A stretch of 64,000 nt of DNA from Thermosipho sp. (in: thermotogales). Its GTDB lineage: Bacteria; Thermotogota; Thermotogae; Thermotogales; Fervidobacteriaceae. The translations under genes were made by a program, and so were the position numbers. The notes below the pieces were generated by a model that made no database searches, was not told the DNA's origin, and saw only the letters and a program-made list of their open reading frames with translations. Numbering within the stretch: the first letter of the stretch is position 1; each line of letters starts with the position of its first letter. The stretch lies in assembly GCA_017656335.1 (NCBI GenBank), contig JACDOA010000001.1:405342-469341 (forward strand). Reading direction: 5' to 3'. This document shows, in pieces, positions 1 through 8,769 of the stretch.

Positions 1-235
1 CCTTAATTAATGGATTATCAAAATGTATACCAGGACTTACTAAAATTACATCACTTTCCAAAACCTTTTTTGTATGGCCCAACTCTTCAAATTCCACATT
101 ATTTCTAATTAAAAATTTCCTATCATTTTCGTTCAACCTATTCTGATCACTTACAAAAACACTTTCTCCTTTTTTCAGGAGATATTTTAAAATTTCTTTG
201 TTACTTATACCCAAACCTAATAATGTATATTTCAA
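1..235 (-). CDS. murD: UDP-N-acetylmuramoylalanine-D-glutamate ligase, N-terminal part (MurD)
   Basis: Only the first 78 codons are in the window; the gene runs off the left edge. The product would add D-glutamate to UDP-MurNAc-L-Ala in the cytoplasm, in peptidoglycan synthesis. The visible protein starts KYTLLGLGISNKEIL, a Rossmann-like nucleotide-sugar binding turn, and continues to SDVILVSPGIHFDNPLI, which matches the SPGI segment of the MurD N-terminal domain. I chose the TTG at 235 because an AGGAG sits 8 bases upstream; the GTG at 244 lies inside that ribosome binding site. It follows trmFO closely on the same strand, so it is probably co-transcribed. Assignment rests on the N-terminal domain alone; MurC or another Mur ligase is the main alternative. 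Confidence 0.72.
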   Translation of the reverse strand, partial: MKYTLLGLGISNKEILKYLLKKGESVFVSDQNRLNENDRKFLIRNNVEFEELGHTKKVLESDVILVSPGIHFDNPLIK

Positions 236-252
236 CTTTATCACTCCTAAAT

Positions 253-1557
253 TTATTTTAGCATAACTACAAATTTTTGCGTTTCTTCTATACAAACATT
301 TGCTAAATATCTTCTTCTTTCTCTTTTATTCTTTATTTTGTTATCTATCTTTATTAACCCAAAATTAGCATACATTGGTTTTAACTCTTTGGCTGTTGTC
401 ACATATTTCATGAGAGCCCCTATCATGGTGTTTTCAGGAAATTTAATTAATTCTCTTCCTTTCAATAATCTTTCTATATTCAATCCTACATATATCCCAC
501 TTGCAGCTGATTCAAGGTATCCTTCTACACCTATAATTTGCCCGGCAAAAAATAAATTTTTGTATTTTTTATGTCTTAAAAATTCATCTAATATTTTTGG
601 GGTATTGATATAAGTATTTCTATGCATTACACCATATCTCAATATTTCTGCATTCTCAAGTCCTGGTATTAACCTGATAATCCTTTCTTGCTTTTTCCAT
701 TTCAATCTCGTTTGAAATCCCACTAAATTATACATACTTCCTTCTTTATCCTCTTTCCTTAACTGAACAACTGCATATGGCATTTTCCCCGTTCTCGGAT
801 CAATAAAACCTACTGGTCTAAGCGGCCCAAAGGCAAGCGACTTTTCACCGCTTCTTGCAATTTCCTCTATTGGCTGACAACGTTCAAATAAAAGCTTTTT
901 ATCAAAGTCTTTCATTTCTATCTTTTCTGCGTTTATAAGTTCATAATAAAACCTCTCATACTCCTCTTTTGTCATAGGACAATTTATATAATCACCTTCA
1001 CCTTCTTCACCATATCTATTCCCGGGAAAACAAATCTCAAAATTTATACTTTCACCAGATATTATAGGCGCCACTGCATCAAAAAAATTAAGAAATCCAT
1101 CGGTTATTTCAGCTAACCATCTGGCAAAATCCCCATCTGTAGTTGGACCTGTCGCCACTACCCAGATTTCATCATTATTCAAATCTATTGATTTTACTTC
1201 CTCATTTACAATCTCCACATTAGGAAGTGATTGAATTTTTTTTGTTACACATTCAGAAAATTTCTCCCTTTCAACAGCAAGAGCTTTACCTGCTGGCACT
1301 CTATTTTTTTCTGCACAATTCAAAATTAAAGAATTTAATAATTTCATTTCTTTTTTCAATACACCTTCAGCATTTTCTATGCTTTCTGATTTTAAAGAAT
1401 TACTGCAAACAAGCTCTGCAAAATATTTAGATTTATGAACTGGTGAAAATTTTCTTGGCTTTTGCTCAAACAATCTGATAGGAATTCCAAGGTTTGAGAG
1501 CTTCCATACTACTTCAGTTCCTGCAAGTCCTGCACCTACGATGTTAACTCTTACCAA
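253..1557 (-). CDS. trmFO: Folate/FAD-dependent tRNA m5U54 methyltransferase TrmFO
   Basis: TrmFO makes ribothymidine at position 54 of the tRNA T loop using methylene-tetrahydrofolate and FADH2. The protein (about 434 residues, normal for the family) opens with the FAD-binding turn VNIVGAGLAGTEV and carries the family segments FAELVCSNSLKS (about 45-60), CPMTKEEYERFY, FGPLRPVGFIDPRTGK and, near the C terminus, FFAGQIIGVEGYLESAASG. The TTG at 1557 is preferred because an AAGGTGAT lies just upstream; the longer GTG start would sit in that site. It overlaps the end of fmt by 14 bases, which suggests translational coupling. Together with fmt and rsmA it forms a tRNA/rRNA modification operon. Confidence 0.95.
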   Translation of the reverse strand: MVRVNIVGAGLAGTEVVWKLSNLGIPIRLFEQKPRKFSPVHKSKYFAELVCSNSLKSESIENAEGVLKKEMKLLNSLILNCAEKNRVPAGKALAVEREKFSECVTKKIQSLPNVEIVNEEVKSIDLNNDEIWVVATGPTTDGDFARWLAEITDGFLNFFDAVAPIISGESINFEICFPGNRYGEEGEGDYINCPMTKEEYERFYYELINAEKIEMKDFDKKLLFERCQPIEEIARSGEKSLAFGPLRPVGFIDPRTGKMPYAVVQLRKEDKEGSMYNLVGFQTRLKWKKQERIIRLIPGLENAEILRYGVMHRNTYINTPKILDEFLRHKKYKNLFFAGQIIGVEGYLESAASGIYVGLNIERLLKGRELIKFPENTMIGALMKYVTTAKELKPMYANFGLIKIDNKIKNKRERRRYLANVCIEETQKFVVMLK

Positions 1558-2458
1558 GAAAATCACCTTCTTTTACCAATTTCCCGTTTTTCGCATCTAA
1601 AAATGCAATTTTTCTCTTTCCAGGAAATTGAATGTATTTAACACCTATAACTCCATTCTTGCAGCTAATAAATGCACCATCCTTTGTAATTTCTAAAACC
1701 TTTCCTGGAGAATTATGATTAGATTTTCCAGCAAAAAATACTCCAAACAGTTTTACAACATTGCCTTTAAAATCCGTTCTAGCACCTGGCACAGGATCGT
1801 ACGCTCGAATTTTATTTTTTACTACAATAAAATCATAAGTGAAATCAATATTTAAATCATCACTTGTTATTTTTGGAGCATATGTTGGCTCCCCTATCTG
1901 AGAAACAAGCTTCATAGGATATTTATTTAAAAATTCTACAAGAGCTTCTTTTCCCAAATTCAATAATTTTTTATACAAATCACCAAATGTCTCATACTCA
2001 CCGATTTCTATTTCTTTTTGAAGAGCTATTGGCCCATCGTCCATTCCAATATCTATCTTAAAGATTGTAATTCCAGTTTTTTTCTCACCGTTTTCTAAAG
2101 TTCTTTGGATTGGTGCTGCCCCTCTATATTTTGGAAGTAGCGATGCATGAACGTTATAAAATGGAAGGGCATCTAAAAATGGAGGTTTTAATAATTTCCC
2201 ATATGCAACTACAACTGCTATATCGGGTTTGAATTTTTCAATTATTTCTAAACCTTCCTTATTAACTTTTTTTGGTTGAAAAACTGGAATATTATATTCC
2301 ATGGCTACTTTTTTAACAGGTGTTGGTAAAAGTTTTTTCCCTCGACCTTTAGGTTTATCAGGTTGAGAAATAACAGCAACAACATCAAATTTATTTTCAA
2401 TCAAATATTTCAAGTGCTCACTAGCAAAATCTGGTGTACCTAAAAACAAAATTTTCAT
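1544..2458 (-). CDS. fmt: Methionyl-tRNA formyltransferase
   Basis: Formylates initiator Met-tRNA with 10-formyl-tetrahydrofolate. At 304 residues it is close to the usual 310. It starts KILFLGTPDFASEHL, has the catalytic region NVHASLLPKYRGAAPIQ (about residues 103-120, with the conserved Asn and His) and the downstream GITIFKIDIGMDDGPI segment containing the catalytic Asp. The C-terminal OB-fold tRNA-binding domain is present (YDPVPGARTDFKG onward). The ATG follows a GGAGGGTC-type site. It lies between rsmA and trmFO on one strand. The folate link to fhs elsewhere in the window (10-formyl-THF supply) is a metabolic inference only. Confidence 0.96.
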   Translation of the reverse strand: MKILFLGTPDFASEHLKYLIENKFDVVAVISQPDKPKGRGKKLLPTPVKKVAMEYNIPVFQPKKVNKEGLEIIEKFKPDIAVVVAYGKLLKPPFLDALPFYNVHASLLPKYRGAAPIQRTLENGEKKTGITIFKIDIGMDDGPIALQKEIEIGEYETFGDLYKKLLNLGKEALVEFLNKYPMKLVSQIGEPTYAPKITSDDLNIDFTYDFIVVKNKIRAYDPVPGARTDFKGNVVKLFGVFFAGKSNHNSPGKVLEITKDGAFISCKNGVIGVKYIQFPGKRKIAFLDAKNGKLVKEGDFLGKS

Positions 2459-2487
2459 CTAGACCCTCCTTTTTAAAATTTAAGCCC

Positions 2488-3285
2488 CTATTTGGGGCCA
2501 TTTATATCCATAAATATTTTTAAAAACATCATCTCATCAATTTGTTCAGGCCTTAAACTCAAATTATATTTTTCTTTAATTATTCCTATGTTGGGAACAA
2601 AATTTTTCAAATTGTTATATATAGTTTTTCTTTTTTGCTCAAAACATTTGGATACAAATGTCCAGTACTCTTTTATATCATAATTTTTATATATATTTTC
2701 ATTTTTTTTAATTTTTAAAACCACACTATCAACCTGTGGATTAGGCACAAAATTACCTTTAGAAACAGTCAAAAGCTTTTCAATAGTACAAAAAGTTTGA
2801 ACTACAACTGTTAAAAAACCTCTGTTTGAATCTCCTACAGGAGCCAATAACCTTTCACCAACTTCTTTCTGAACCATTAAATAAGCTTCGGAAAAGTCAG
2901 AAAACAAAATTTTTTTAAGTATTGGACCAGTAATTGAGTAAGGAATATTAGAAACTACTTTAAAATCTTTTGGTAAAAATGAAATATCTAATTTTAAAAA
3001 GTCTTCAAAAATCAAAGTAAAATTTTCATATGTTTCCAATCTTTCAAGGATAACATTCAGCCTTTTATCTATTTCAACCGCAAAAATTTTTGCCCCTTTT
3101 TTTAAAAGTTCTTCAGTTAATGTTCCTGCCCCTGGACCTATTTCTAAAATCACATCTTCATTACTTACATTGGCAAGTTCAACTATTTTTTTGGCAATTG
3201 ATGAATTTGATAGAAAATTTTGACCCAATTTTTTATTTAAACGAATTCCATATTTTTTCAATAGATCAGAAGTTTTCACTCTCAA
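2488..3285 (-). CDS. rsmA: 16S rRNA (adenine1518/1519-N6)-dimethyltransferase RsmA (KsgA)
   Basis: Dimethylates two adjacent adenines in the 3' terminal hairpin of 16S rRNA during 30S maturation. The 265-residue protein has the family signature LGQNFL (about 20-25), the SAM-binding motif LEIGPGAGTLTE (about 47-58), the acidic VEIDKR and the catalytic NIPYSITGPIL. The start is probably TTG at 3285 (GGAG 4 bases upstream), though GTG at 3279 is also possible. Its 5' end overlaps the 3' end of the upstream secreted-protein gene by 20 bases. Confidence 0.95.
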   Translation of the reverse strand: MRVKTSDLLKKYGIRLNKKLGQNFLSNSSIAKKIVELANVSNEDVILEIGPGAGTLTEELLKKGAKIFAVEIDKRLNVILERLETYENFTLIFEDFLKLDISFLPKDFKVVSNIPYSITGPILKKILFSDFSEAYLMVQKEVGERLLAPVGDSNRGFLTVVVQTFCTIEKLLTVSKGNFVPNPQVDSVVLKIKKNENIYKNYDIKEYWTFVSKCFEQKRKTIYNNLKNFVPNIGIIKEKYNLSLRPEQIDEMMFLKIFMDINGPK

Positions 3286-3883
3286 CCAGCTCCAAGGTTA
3301 TTGAAGATTCAGGATACTCCACCTTGTAAATTTTACCTTCTTTAACAGTAATTAAAATTTTTTCTCCTTGATACGTTATTTCAAAAGTGTCTCCAGTCTT
3401 TTTTAAGGAAGCTTTTCCAACTGCATATTCTGTTTTTGCAGGATTAAATAATAACTGAGGAATAACCACCTCAAATGTTGGAGATGGATATTCTATTATT
3501 TTAATAAAATGAGAAAGAATAAAGTTGTTATCTAAAATTATTAGTTTTTTCTTATTCAACGATACTGTACTTGATCCAGTCTGAGACTCAAAAATAAAAT
3601 TAGCTACGTTCCCATCATAATTTCCTATAAGCTCACCCGTATAGGTTCCATCTACACTAAAAGTAGCTATGTAATCTTTGAAATAAGGGCCCTCAAATGT
3701 TGTGGTTGAATCAATTACAAATGTTGTTCCATAATCAATGGTAGTAACAACCTGATAAACATCTGTCAATATTTCATTTAAAACTGATGTTCCCAGGCAA
3801 GTTTCTCCCATCATTATTGAATACACATTTGAAAAACCGAAAACTGAAATTACTAAAAAAAGCAATAATAAAGTCTTTTTCAT
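3266..3883 (-). CDS. Secreted protein of unknown function
   Basis: I do not recognise this 205-residue protein. It begins MKKTLLLLFLVISVFGFSN, a clear Sec signal peptide with a cleavage site around residue 20, so the mature protein should lie outside the inner membrane. The rest is rich in beta-type segments with repeated Thr/Ser/Phe and ends in a basic-acidic strand region (FEITYQGEKILITVKEGK). That pattern would suit a beta-sandwich periplasmic or toga-associated protein, but this is inference. It overlaps rsmA by 20 bases and follows the ispF fusion after 15 bases, so it is in the same operon. Confidence 0.75.
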   Translation of the reverse strand: MKKTLLLLFLVISVFGFSNVYSIMMGETCLGTSVLNEILTDVYQVVTTIDYGTTFVIDSTTTFEGPYFKDYIATFSVDGTYTGELIGNYDGNVANFIFESQTGSSTVSLNKKKLIILDNNFILSHFIKIIEYPSPTFEVVIPQLLFNPAKTEYAVGKASLKKTGDTFEITYQGEKILITVKEGKIYKVEYPESSITLELVESENF

Positions 3884-3898
3884 GCTACCACCTCTTCT

Positions 3899-4894
3899 TC
3901 AAATAACTATTAGATTGCTTACACATGTAGAAGTAATCCCAATACCTCTTGATTCAGGATAAACATCATTCCCGGTTTTAAATTTCAGACTTACATCACA
4001 GTTTAAAACCTTAGAAAGATTTTCAGAAATTTTTTCTCTATATTGACCAAGTCTGTATTTAGAAATCACAACACAATCAACATTTGTAGGAAAATACCCT
4101 TTTTCTTTAATCATTTTTAAAGATTCTTTCAACATTTCTATGCTACTTATTCCTTTAGGTACCACATTTTCAGGAAATACCTTCCCAATATCCACCTTTA
4201 ACGAGACACCAAGTAAAGAATCGATAATACTATGCACTATAACATCTGCATCGGAATGACCTTTTAAACCAAAATCATATGGAATTTCTACACCACCTAA
4301 TATCAATTTTCCGTTTTCTTCAATAGCATGTGTATCCCAGCCAATACCACTAATGGTTTTATAAGTCATCTTTTTATGCATTCTAACTATTCTTTCATTA
4401 AAAACCTGACTTTTAATAAACCCAAGCGTTTCATACTTGTCAAGTACATTTTTTGGAACATCAGTTATTATTCTCGAATAATCATAAGAAGTTATAAAAC
4501 GATAAAGTAATTCATATTCAACATCTAAAGATTTACCTGAATTAGAAATGAGGTACACATCTTCAAGTGTAAAATTGATGAGTATTTGACCAATTATTGA
4601 TGATAACTTTAATCCAGTTCCAAAAACTTTAAACCCAAGTATTTTAAACCATTTTTCGTATCCATGTCTAAAAACACTTTTAGGAGCAAACAATAATACC
4701 CCCAAAGGTTCTCCACTATCATTTTCTAAAACAATTGAATTCTCCGGTAGAAATGGAGGAATAGATTTGGAAATTGCCTTTTCTAAAATTTTCTTGGGAT
4801 TTTTAAAAAGAAAATCAAAGTATTCTTTTTTTTCAAGATAAATTAAATTCACACAATCTTTATAGTTTTTTTCGTTTATTTTAGTAATCTTCAC
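3899..4894 (-). CDS. ispF: GNAT-like domain fused to 2-C-methyl-D-erythritol 2,4-cyclodiphosphate synthase (IspF)
   Basis: The C-terminal 150 residues (about 182-331) are IspF, which cyclises CDP-methylerythritol 2-phosphate in the MEP pathway. Visible IspF signatures are GIGWDTHAI (metal-binding Asp and His), GHSDADVIVHSIIDSLLG, DIGKVFPEN, KGISSIEMLK and the C-terminal RGIGITSTCVSNLIV. The usual KATT(T)E segment is replaced by FKTGND, so that part of the active site is diverged. Residues 1-180 are an extra domain that resembles a GNAT acyltransferase fold (IVLENDSGEPLGVLLFAP, then DKYETLGFIKSQV near its end). IspF is normally about 155-160 residues. The GTG at 4894 has GAGG 8 bases upstream; the GTG at 4903 is inside that site. 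dxs and ispG are elsewhere in this window. Confidence 0.88.
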   Translation of the reverse strand: MKITKINEKNYKDCVNLIYLEKKEYFDFLFKNPKKILEKAISKSIPPFLPENSIVLENDSGEPLGVLLFAPKSVFRHGYEKWFKILGFKVFGTGLKLSSIIGQILINFTLEDVYLISNSGKSLDVEYELLYRFITSYDYSRIITDVPKNVLDKYETLGFIKSQVFNERIVRMHKKMTYKTISGIGWDTHAIEENGKLILGGVEIPYDFGLKGHSDADVIVHSIIDSLLGVSLKVDIGKVFPENVVPKGISSIEMLKESLKMIKEKGYFPTNVDCVVISKYRLGQYREKISENLSKVLNCDVSLKFKTGNDVYPESRGIGITSTCVSNLIVI

Positions 4895-4918
4895 ATTGGA
4901 CACCTCATCAAAATTTAG

Positions 4919-6163
4919 CTAAATAAATTCACCAGAATTTAACTTCGAATTTGAATGTAACACTTTATCAATTCCAATCACACAATTTTTTTCAATGGTT
5001 ACATTATCTTCAATTATACTATCCATGCCAATCACAGTTATTTCACTATTATACACATCGCTATTCAATTTGCTTTTTGCAAATTGACCAACACCAATTT
5101 TTACAGAATTCCCAATTACAACATTTTCAGCTACAATTGCATTTTCTATATAACAATTTTCTCCTATTTTTACCTTTGACATAATGACTGAATTTTTAAC
5201 CACCGTGCCTTTTCCTATTTCGACTCCCTGCGATATCACAGAGTTCTCAATATTTCCATAAATTTCACAACCCTCACTTATTAGGGCATTCTTTATTTTT
5301 GATTCATATGAAATATATGCTGGAGGCATTTCCTCAGAATGTGTATAAATTCTCCAGTTTTCATCATATAAATTAAATGCAGGAATTGGTCTTGTTAATT
5401 CCAAATTAGCTTCCCAATATGAATGAATAGTGCCAACGTCTTTCCAATATCCCTCGAAAGGAAATGCAAAAACTCTTTGTGTTTCAATAATTTTAGGAAT
5501 TACATCTTTTCCAAAATCATGAGAACTCTCAAGATTTTTGGCATCTTCCATTAAAACTTCCCTGATAAAATTCCATTGGAAAACATAGATACCAAGAGAA
5601 GCTAAGTTAGATTTAGGTTCACTTGGTTTTTCCTGAAATTCGACAATCCTATTTTCTAAATCTGTTACCATAATTCCAAACCTATTCGCTTCAGATAAAG
5701 GAACTTCCAAACAAGCTACAGTTGCCAAAGCACTTTTTGATATGTGATAATCAATTAATTCATTATAATCCATTGAATAAACATGATCTCCTGACAATAC
5801 CACAACATATTCAGGAGAACATTCATCAACGAATTCAATATTCTGGTAAACTGCATCAGCGGTACCACTAAACCAAACTTTTTCTTTTTCAGTAAAATAT
5901 GGTTGTAATATTGTAACGCCACCATCTTTCCTATCTAAATCCCATGGTTTTCCAATTCCTATATGCTTATTCAAAAGATGAGGTTTATATTGAGTCAAAA
6001 CACCTACTTTGTAAATACCTGAATTCACACAGTTACTCAAAGTAAAATCTATCAAACGATATTTTCCACCAAATTGTACCGCAGGTTTTGCTATTCTTTC
6101 TGTTAAAACACCAAGTCTGGTTCCTTGTCCACCAGCGAGAATTAGAGCTACAACATTCCTCAT
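4919..6163 (-). CDS. glgC: Glucose-1-phosphate adenylyltransferase, catalytic subunit GlgC
   Basis: Makes ADP-glucose from glucose 1-phosphate and ATP for glycogen synthesis. About 414 residues, the normal length. The N-terminal nucleotidyltransferase domain has [12 protein letters not shown] (about 8-19), [19 protein letters not shown], the substrate segment [12 protein letters not shown], the metal-binding [11 protein letters not shown] and [13 protein letters not shown]. The C-terminal part is a left-handed beta-helix of hexapeptide repeats ([20 protein letters not shown] onward). An ATG at 6163 and a GTG at 6166 are both usable with the GGAG upstream. It lies 12 bases after glgD, and the two probably form a heterotetramer. 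Confidence 0.94.
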   Translation of the reverse strand: MRNVVALILAGGQGTRLGVLTERIAKPAVQFGGKYRLIDFTLSNCVNSGIYKVGVLTQYKPHLLNKHIGIGKPWDLDRKDGGVTILQPYFTEKEKVWFSGTADAVYQNIEFVDECSPEYVVVLSGDHVYSMDYNELIDYHISKSALATVACLEVPLSEANRFGIMVTDLENRIVEFQEKPSEPKSNLASLGIYVFQWNFIREVLMEDAKNLESSHDFGKDVIPKIIETQRVFAFPFEGYWKDVGTIHSYWEANLELTRPIPAFNLYDENWRIYTHSEEMPPAYISYESKIKNALISEGCEIYGNIENSVISQGVEIGKGTVVKNSVIMSKVKIGENCYIENAIVAENVVIGNSVKIGVGQFAKSKLNSDVYNSEITVIGMDSIIEDNVTIEKNCVIGIDKVLHSNSKLNSGEFI

Positions 6164-6175
6164 CACTATCAGCTC

Positions 6176-7291
6176 CTAAATAATCATTCTTTTTTCTAAA
6201 ACTACGGGGTCAAAATCACCGATAAGTGTTTGTCCTTCACGTACTACACAATCTTTATCGATAATTGCATTTTTCACCACTGCACCTTCTTCAATTAACG
6301 TGCCTTGCATTATAATTGAATTCTCGATTTTAGCACCAGCTTTTATAATAACACCACGGAAGAGTACAGAATTTTTTACCGAACCTGAAATTATACAACC
6401 ATCGGCAATTATAGAATTTTCAATATTTGAAGTCGAACCAAATTTAGCTGGAGGAAAATCTTTCAATTTGGTAAAAACCTTACCATTTCTAAAGAACAAT
6501 TCATCACGAATATCTCTATTTTCAATAATTTCCATATTTATCTTATAGTATTCATCTATTCCCTTCTTCACATTTCTCCAGTATCCTTTGAAATCATATG
6601 CATATACTTTAAGTTCATTAATTCGAGGTAAAATAACATCCAAAAGAAGATCATTTCCACCATTAGGAACTGTTGAGTACAAAAGTTCCATTAATAAATG
6701 TTTATTGATAAAATAGATCCCTAAAAATGCACGTCTTGTAGGGGGATTTTCTATTTTTTCATAAAATTCAGTAATTCTCATATTATTATCTACAACTACT
6801 GTACCATAATCTTTAATATCATAACTTTCATCAAGTTCTTTGGTTAATAAAGTTATATCTGCACCTTTAGAAAAATGGAACATGTAAAGGTCATTATAAA
6901 GCATTTTGTAAATGTGGTCTCCTGAACCAATTAAAACGTAATCTTCATCACCTCTTCTTAAAATGGTCATGTTCTGAAAAATTGCGTCAGCGGTTCCTTT
7001 ATACCAATATTGACCATCCATGCCAACATATGGCTGCAAAATGAACAAACCACCTTTTTTTCTATCTAAATTCCATTCTTTTCCCGAACCAAGATGATCC
7101 ATCAAACTTCGAGGATTATACTGTGTTAAAACTCCAACCTTTATAATTTCAGAGTTGACCATGTTGCTTAAAGTGAAATCAATTGCTCTATATTTACCCG
7201 CAATTGGTAAAGCAGCACTAGCTCTTTTATAAACCAATTTTCCAAGCTTTTCACTTTTCCCCCCTGCTAGTATTAATCCCAAAACTTTCAA
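6176..7291 (-). CDS. glgD: GlgD-like glucose-1-phosphate adenylyltransferase subunit (probably regulatory)
   Basis: A shorter paralogue of GlgC (371 residues) with the same architecture: nucleotidyltransferase domain followed by hexapeptide repeats (NSIIADGCIISGSVKNSVLF). Catalytic features are eroded. The GGxGTRL loop reads AGGKSEKLGKL, the metal-binding segment is GDHIYKMLY with one Asp lost relative to DHVYSMDY, and GYWKDVGT has become GYWRNVKKG. In known GlgCD systems GlgD is a regulatory partner of GlgC, so that role is inferred here. The start is TTG at 7291 behind a GAGGTGAT that includes the deoC stop codon. glgC follows 12 bases downstream. Confidence 0.88.
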   Translation of the reverse strand: MKVLGLILAGGKSEKLGKLVYKRASAALPIAGKYRAIDFTLSNMVNSEIIKVGVLTQYNPRSLMDHLGSGKEWNLDRKKGGLFILQPYVGMDGQYWYKGTADAIFQNMTILRRGDEDYVLIGSGDHIYKMLYNDLYMFHFSKGADITLLTKELDESYDIKDYGTVVVDNNMRITEFYEKIENPPTRRAFLGIYFINKHLLMELLYSTVPNGGNDLLLDVILPRINELKVYAYDFKGYWRNVKKGIDEYYKINMEIIENRDIRDELFFRNGKVFTKLKDFPPAKFGSTSNIENSIIADGCIISGSVKNSVLFRGVIIKAGAKIENSIIMQGTLIEEGAVVKNAIIDKDCVVREGQTLIGDFDPVVLEKRMII

Positions 7292-7295
7292 AGTA

Positions 7296-8015
7296 TCACC
7301 TCTTCACAATGGAAATTCCTGAACTTGTTCCCAGACTATTAGCACCAGCTTTAATCATATTAATTGCATCTTCATACGTTCTAATACCACCAGAAGCTTT
7401 TACTCCAAGTTTTTCTCCAACAACCCACCTCATTAAATTTACATCCTCAACTTTTGCTCCATGTGTTCCAAAACCTGTTGATGTTTTAACAAATGCTGCA
7501 CCCGCTTCTTTTGCAATAAGACATGCGGCTATCTTTTCTTCATCAGTTAAATAGCAAGTTTCAATAATTACTTTAACAGGCACTTTTGCAGCATTAACAA
7601 CTGAAGAAATATCTTCAAACACATAATCATAATCACCTGATTTCAAAAAACCAATATGAATTACCATATCAACTTCATCCGCACCATCTTCAACTGCCTT
7701 TTTAGCTTCAAATGCTTTAACTTCGGATGGATTTGCACCAAGGGGAAATCCTATGACCGTAACTACTTTAACATCTGTTCCTTCAAGATGATTTTTAACA
7801 AGAGATACAAAAGAAGGATTTACACAAACACCTCTAAAATTATATTCTTTGGCTTCATTACATAGTTTAATAATATCTTCTTCAGTAGTGGTTGGCTTAA
7901 GATTGGTATGTTCGATATATTTATTTACTTCAATATCAGATACTTCAATAAATTGTGGTTTATAACTTTCTCTAAATTCTTTTATTTTTTCTTCAACTTT
8001 TTCAGTTAAATTCAT
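7296..8015 (-). CDS. deoC: Deoxyribose-phosphate aldolase
   Basis: Cleaves 2-deoxyribose 5-phosphate to acetaldehyde and glyceraldehyde 3-phosphate. The 239-residue TIM-barrel protein has [15 protein letters not shown] (about 34-48), the strand [23 protein letters not shown] and the Schiff-base segment [11 protein letters not shown] with Lys177 as the expected catalytic lysine. The [16 protein letters not shown] phosphate loop is present as [17 protein letters not shown]. The ATG follows AAGGAGGATG. Its TGA stop lies within the SD of glgD, so the two genes are likely co-translated. Confidence 0.95.
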   Translation of the reverse strand: MNLTEKVEEKIKEFRESYKPQFIEVSDIEVNKYIEHTNLKPTTTEEDIIKLCNEAKEYNFRGVCVNPSFVSLVKNHLEGTDVKVVTVIGFPLGANPSEVKAFEAKKAVEDGADEVDMVIHIGFLKSGDYDYVFEDISSVVNAAKVPVKVIIETCYLTDEEKIAACLIAKEAGAAFVKTSTGFGTHGAKVEDVNLMRWVVGEKLGVKASGGIRTYEDAINMIKAGANSLGTSSGISIVKR

Positions 8016-8028
8016 GCTTTCATCCTCC

Positions 8029-8478
8029 TTATCTGGATCTTTTCATATATTCACTAATTTTCTTATTAATTTCTCTTTTTTTAATATCTTCCCTTTTATC
8101 ATATTGCTTCTTACCTTTTGCTACAGCTATCTCAACTTTTACACGACCTTTACCATTAAAATAAATCTTAGTTGGAATAATTGTTAACCCTTGCTCTTTT
8201 ACTTTTCCAAGAAGTCTGTGAATTTCTTTTTTGTGTAAAAGTAATCTTCTTGGCCTTTCAGGGTCATGATTATATATATTTCCATTTTTATACGGTGGTA
8301 TATTCAAATTTAATAAAAAGACTTCTCCGCCTTTTATTCTACAAAAACTATCTTTAAAATTAGCACCCATTTCACGTAAAGACTTCACCTCAGTACCTTT
8401 TAATTCAATTCCAGCTTCGTATGTTTCAAGCAAAGTATAATCAGTAAACGCCTTTTTATTTGTTGATATTACTTTCAT
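8029..8478 (-). CDS. smpB: SsrA (tmRNA)-binding protein SmpB
   Basis: Binds tmRNA and brings it to stalled ribosomes for trans-translation. The 149-residue protein matches the family in length and pattern: [38 protein letters not shown], the [17 protein letters not shown] segment and a basic C-terminal tail ending [11 protein letters not shown], which inserts in the decoding centre in known structures. The ATG follows AGGAGGTATTT. No tmRNA gene is visible in the window. Confidence 0.96.
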   Translation of the reverse strand: MKVISTNKKAFTDYTLLETYEAGIELKGTEVKSLREMGANFKDSFCRIKGGEVFLLNLNIPPYKNGNIYNHDPERPRRLLLHKKEIHRLLGKVKEQGLTIIPTKIYFNGKGRVKVEIAVAKGKKQYDKREDIKKREINKKISEYMKRSR

Positions 8479-8487
8479 AAATACCTC

Positions 8488-8769
8488 CTATTTATGAATT
8501 CCAGGTATTTTTAAATAATTTCCTTCTTTGCTTGGAAAAATTTTACGAATTTCTTCTATATCCTCAAAATTCCTGGCATCTTTCTTACGTAATTTTACAT
8601 TATTCTCTATAGGAGTATACATTGGCTCAACTCCTTCTGTTTCAACTTCTTCCAGAACTTGAAAATAATCAACTATTTTCTGCATTTCTTTTATAAACTT
8701 TTCTTTATCATCAATTTTTAACCTTGCTAGCATAGCAACATCCTCTACCAACTTTTCATCTATTTTCAT
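8488..8769 (-). CDS. gatC: Asp-tRNA(Asn)/Glu-tRNA(Gln) amidotransferase subunit C
   Basis: Small subunit of the GatCAB transamidase, which converts mischarged Glu-tRNA(Gln) or Asp-tRNA(Asn). The 93-residue protein has the family pattern KLVEDVAMLARLKIDDKEKF, the VDYFQVLEEVETEGVEPMY segment, and the conserved basic LRKKDAR. The ATG at 8769 has GGAGGTG 6 bases upstream. A longer in-frame start would lie inside the upstream hydrolase gene and is rejected. It overlaps that gene by 14 bases. gatA and gatB are not in this window. Confidence 0.92.
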   Translation of the reverse strand: MKIDEKLVEDVAMLARLKIDDKEKFIKEMQKIVDYFQVLEEVETEGVEPMYTPIENNVKLRKKDARNFEDIEEIRKIFPSKEGNYLKIPGIHK

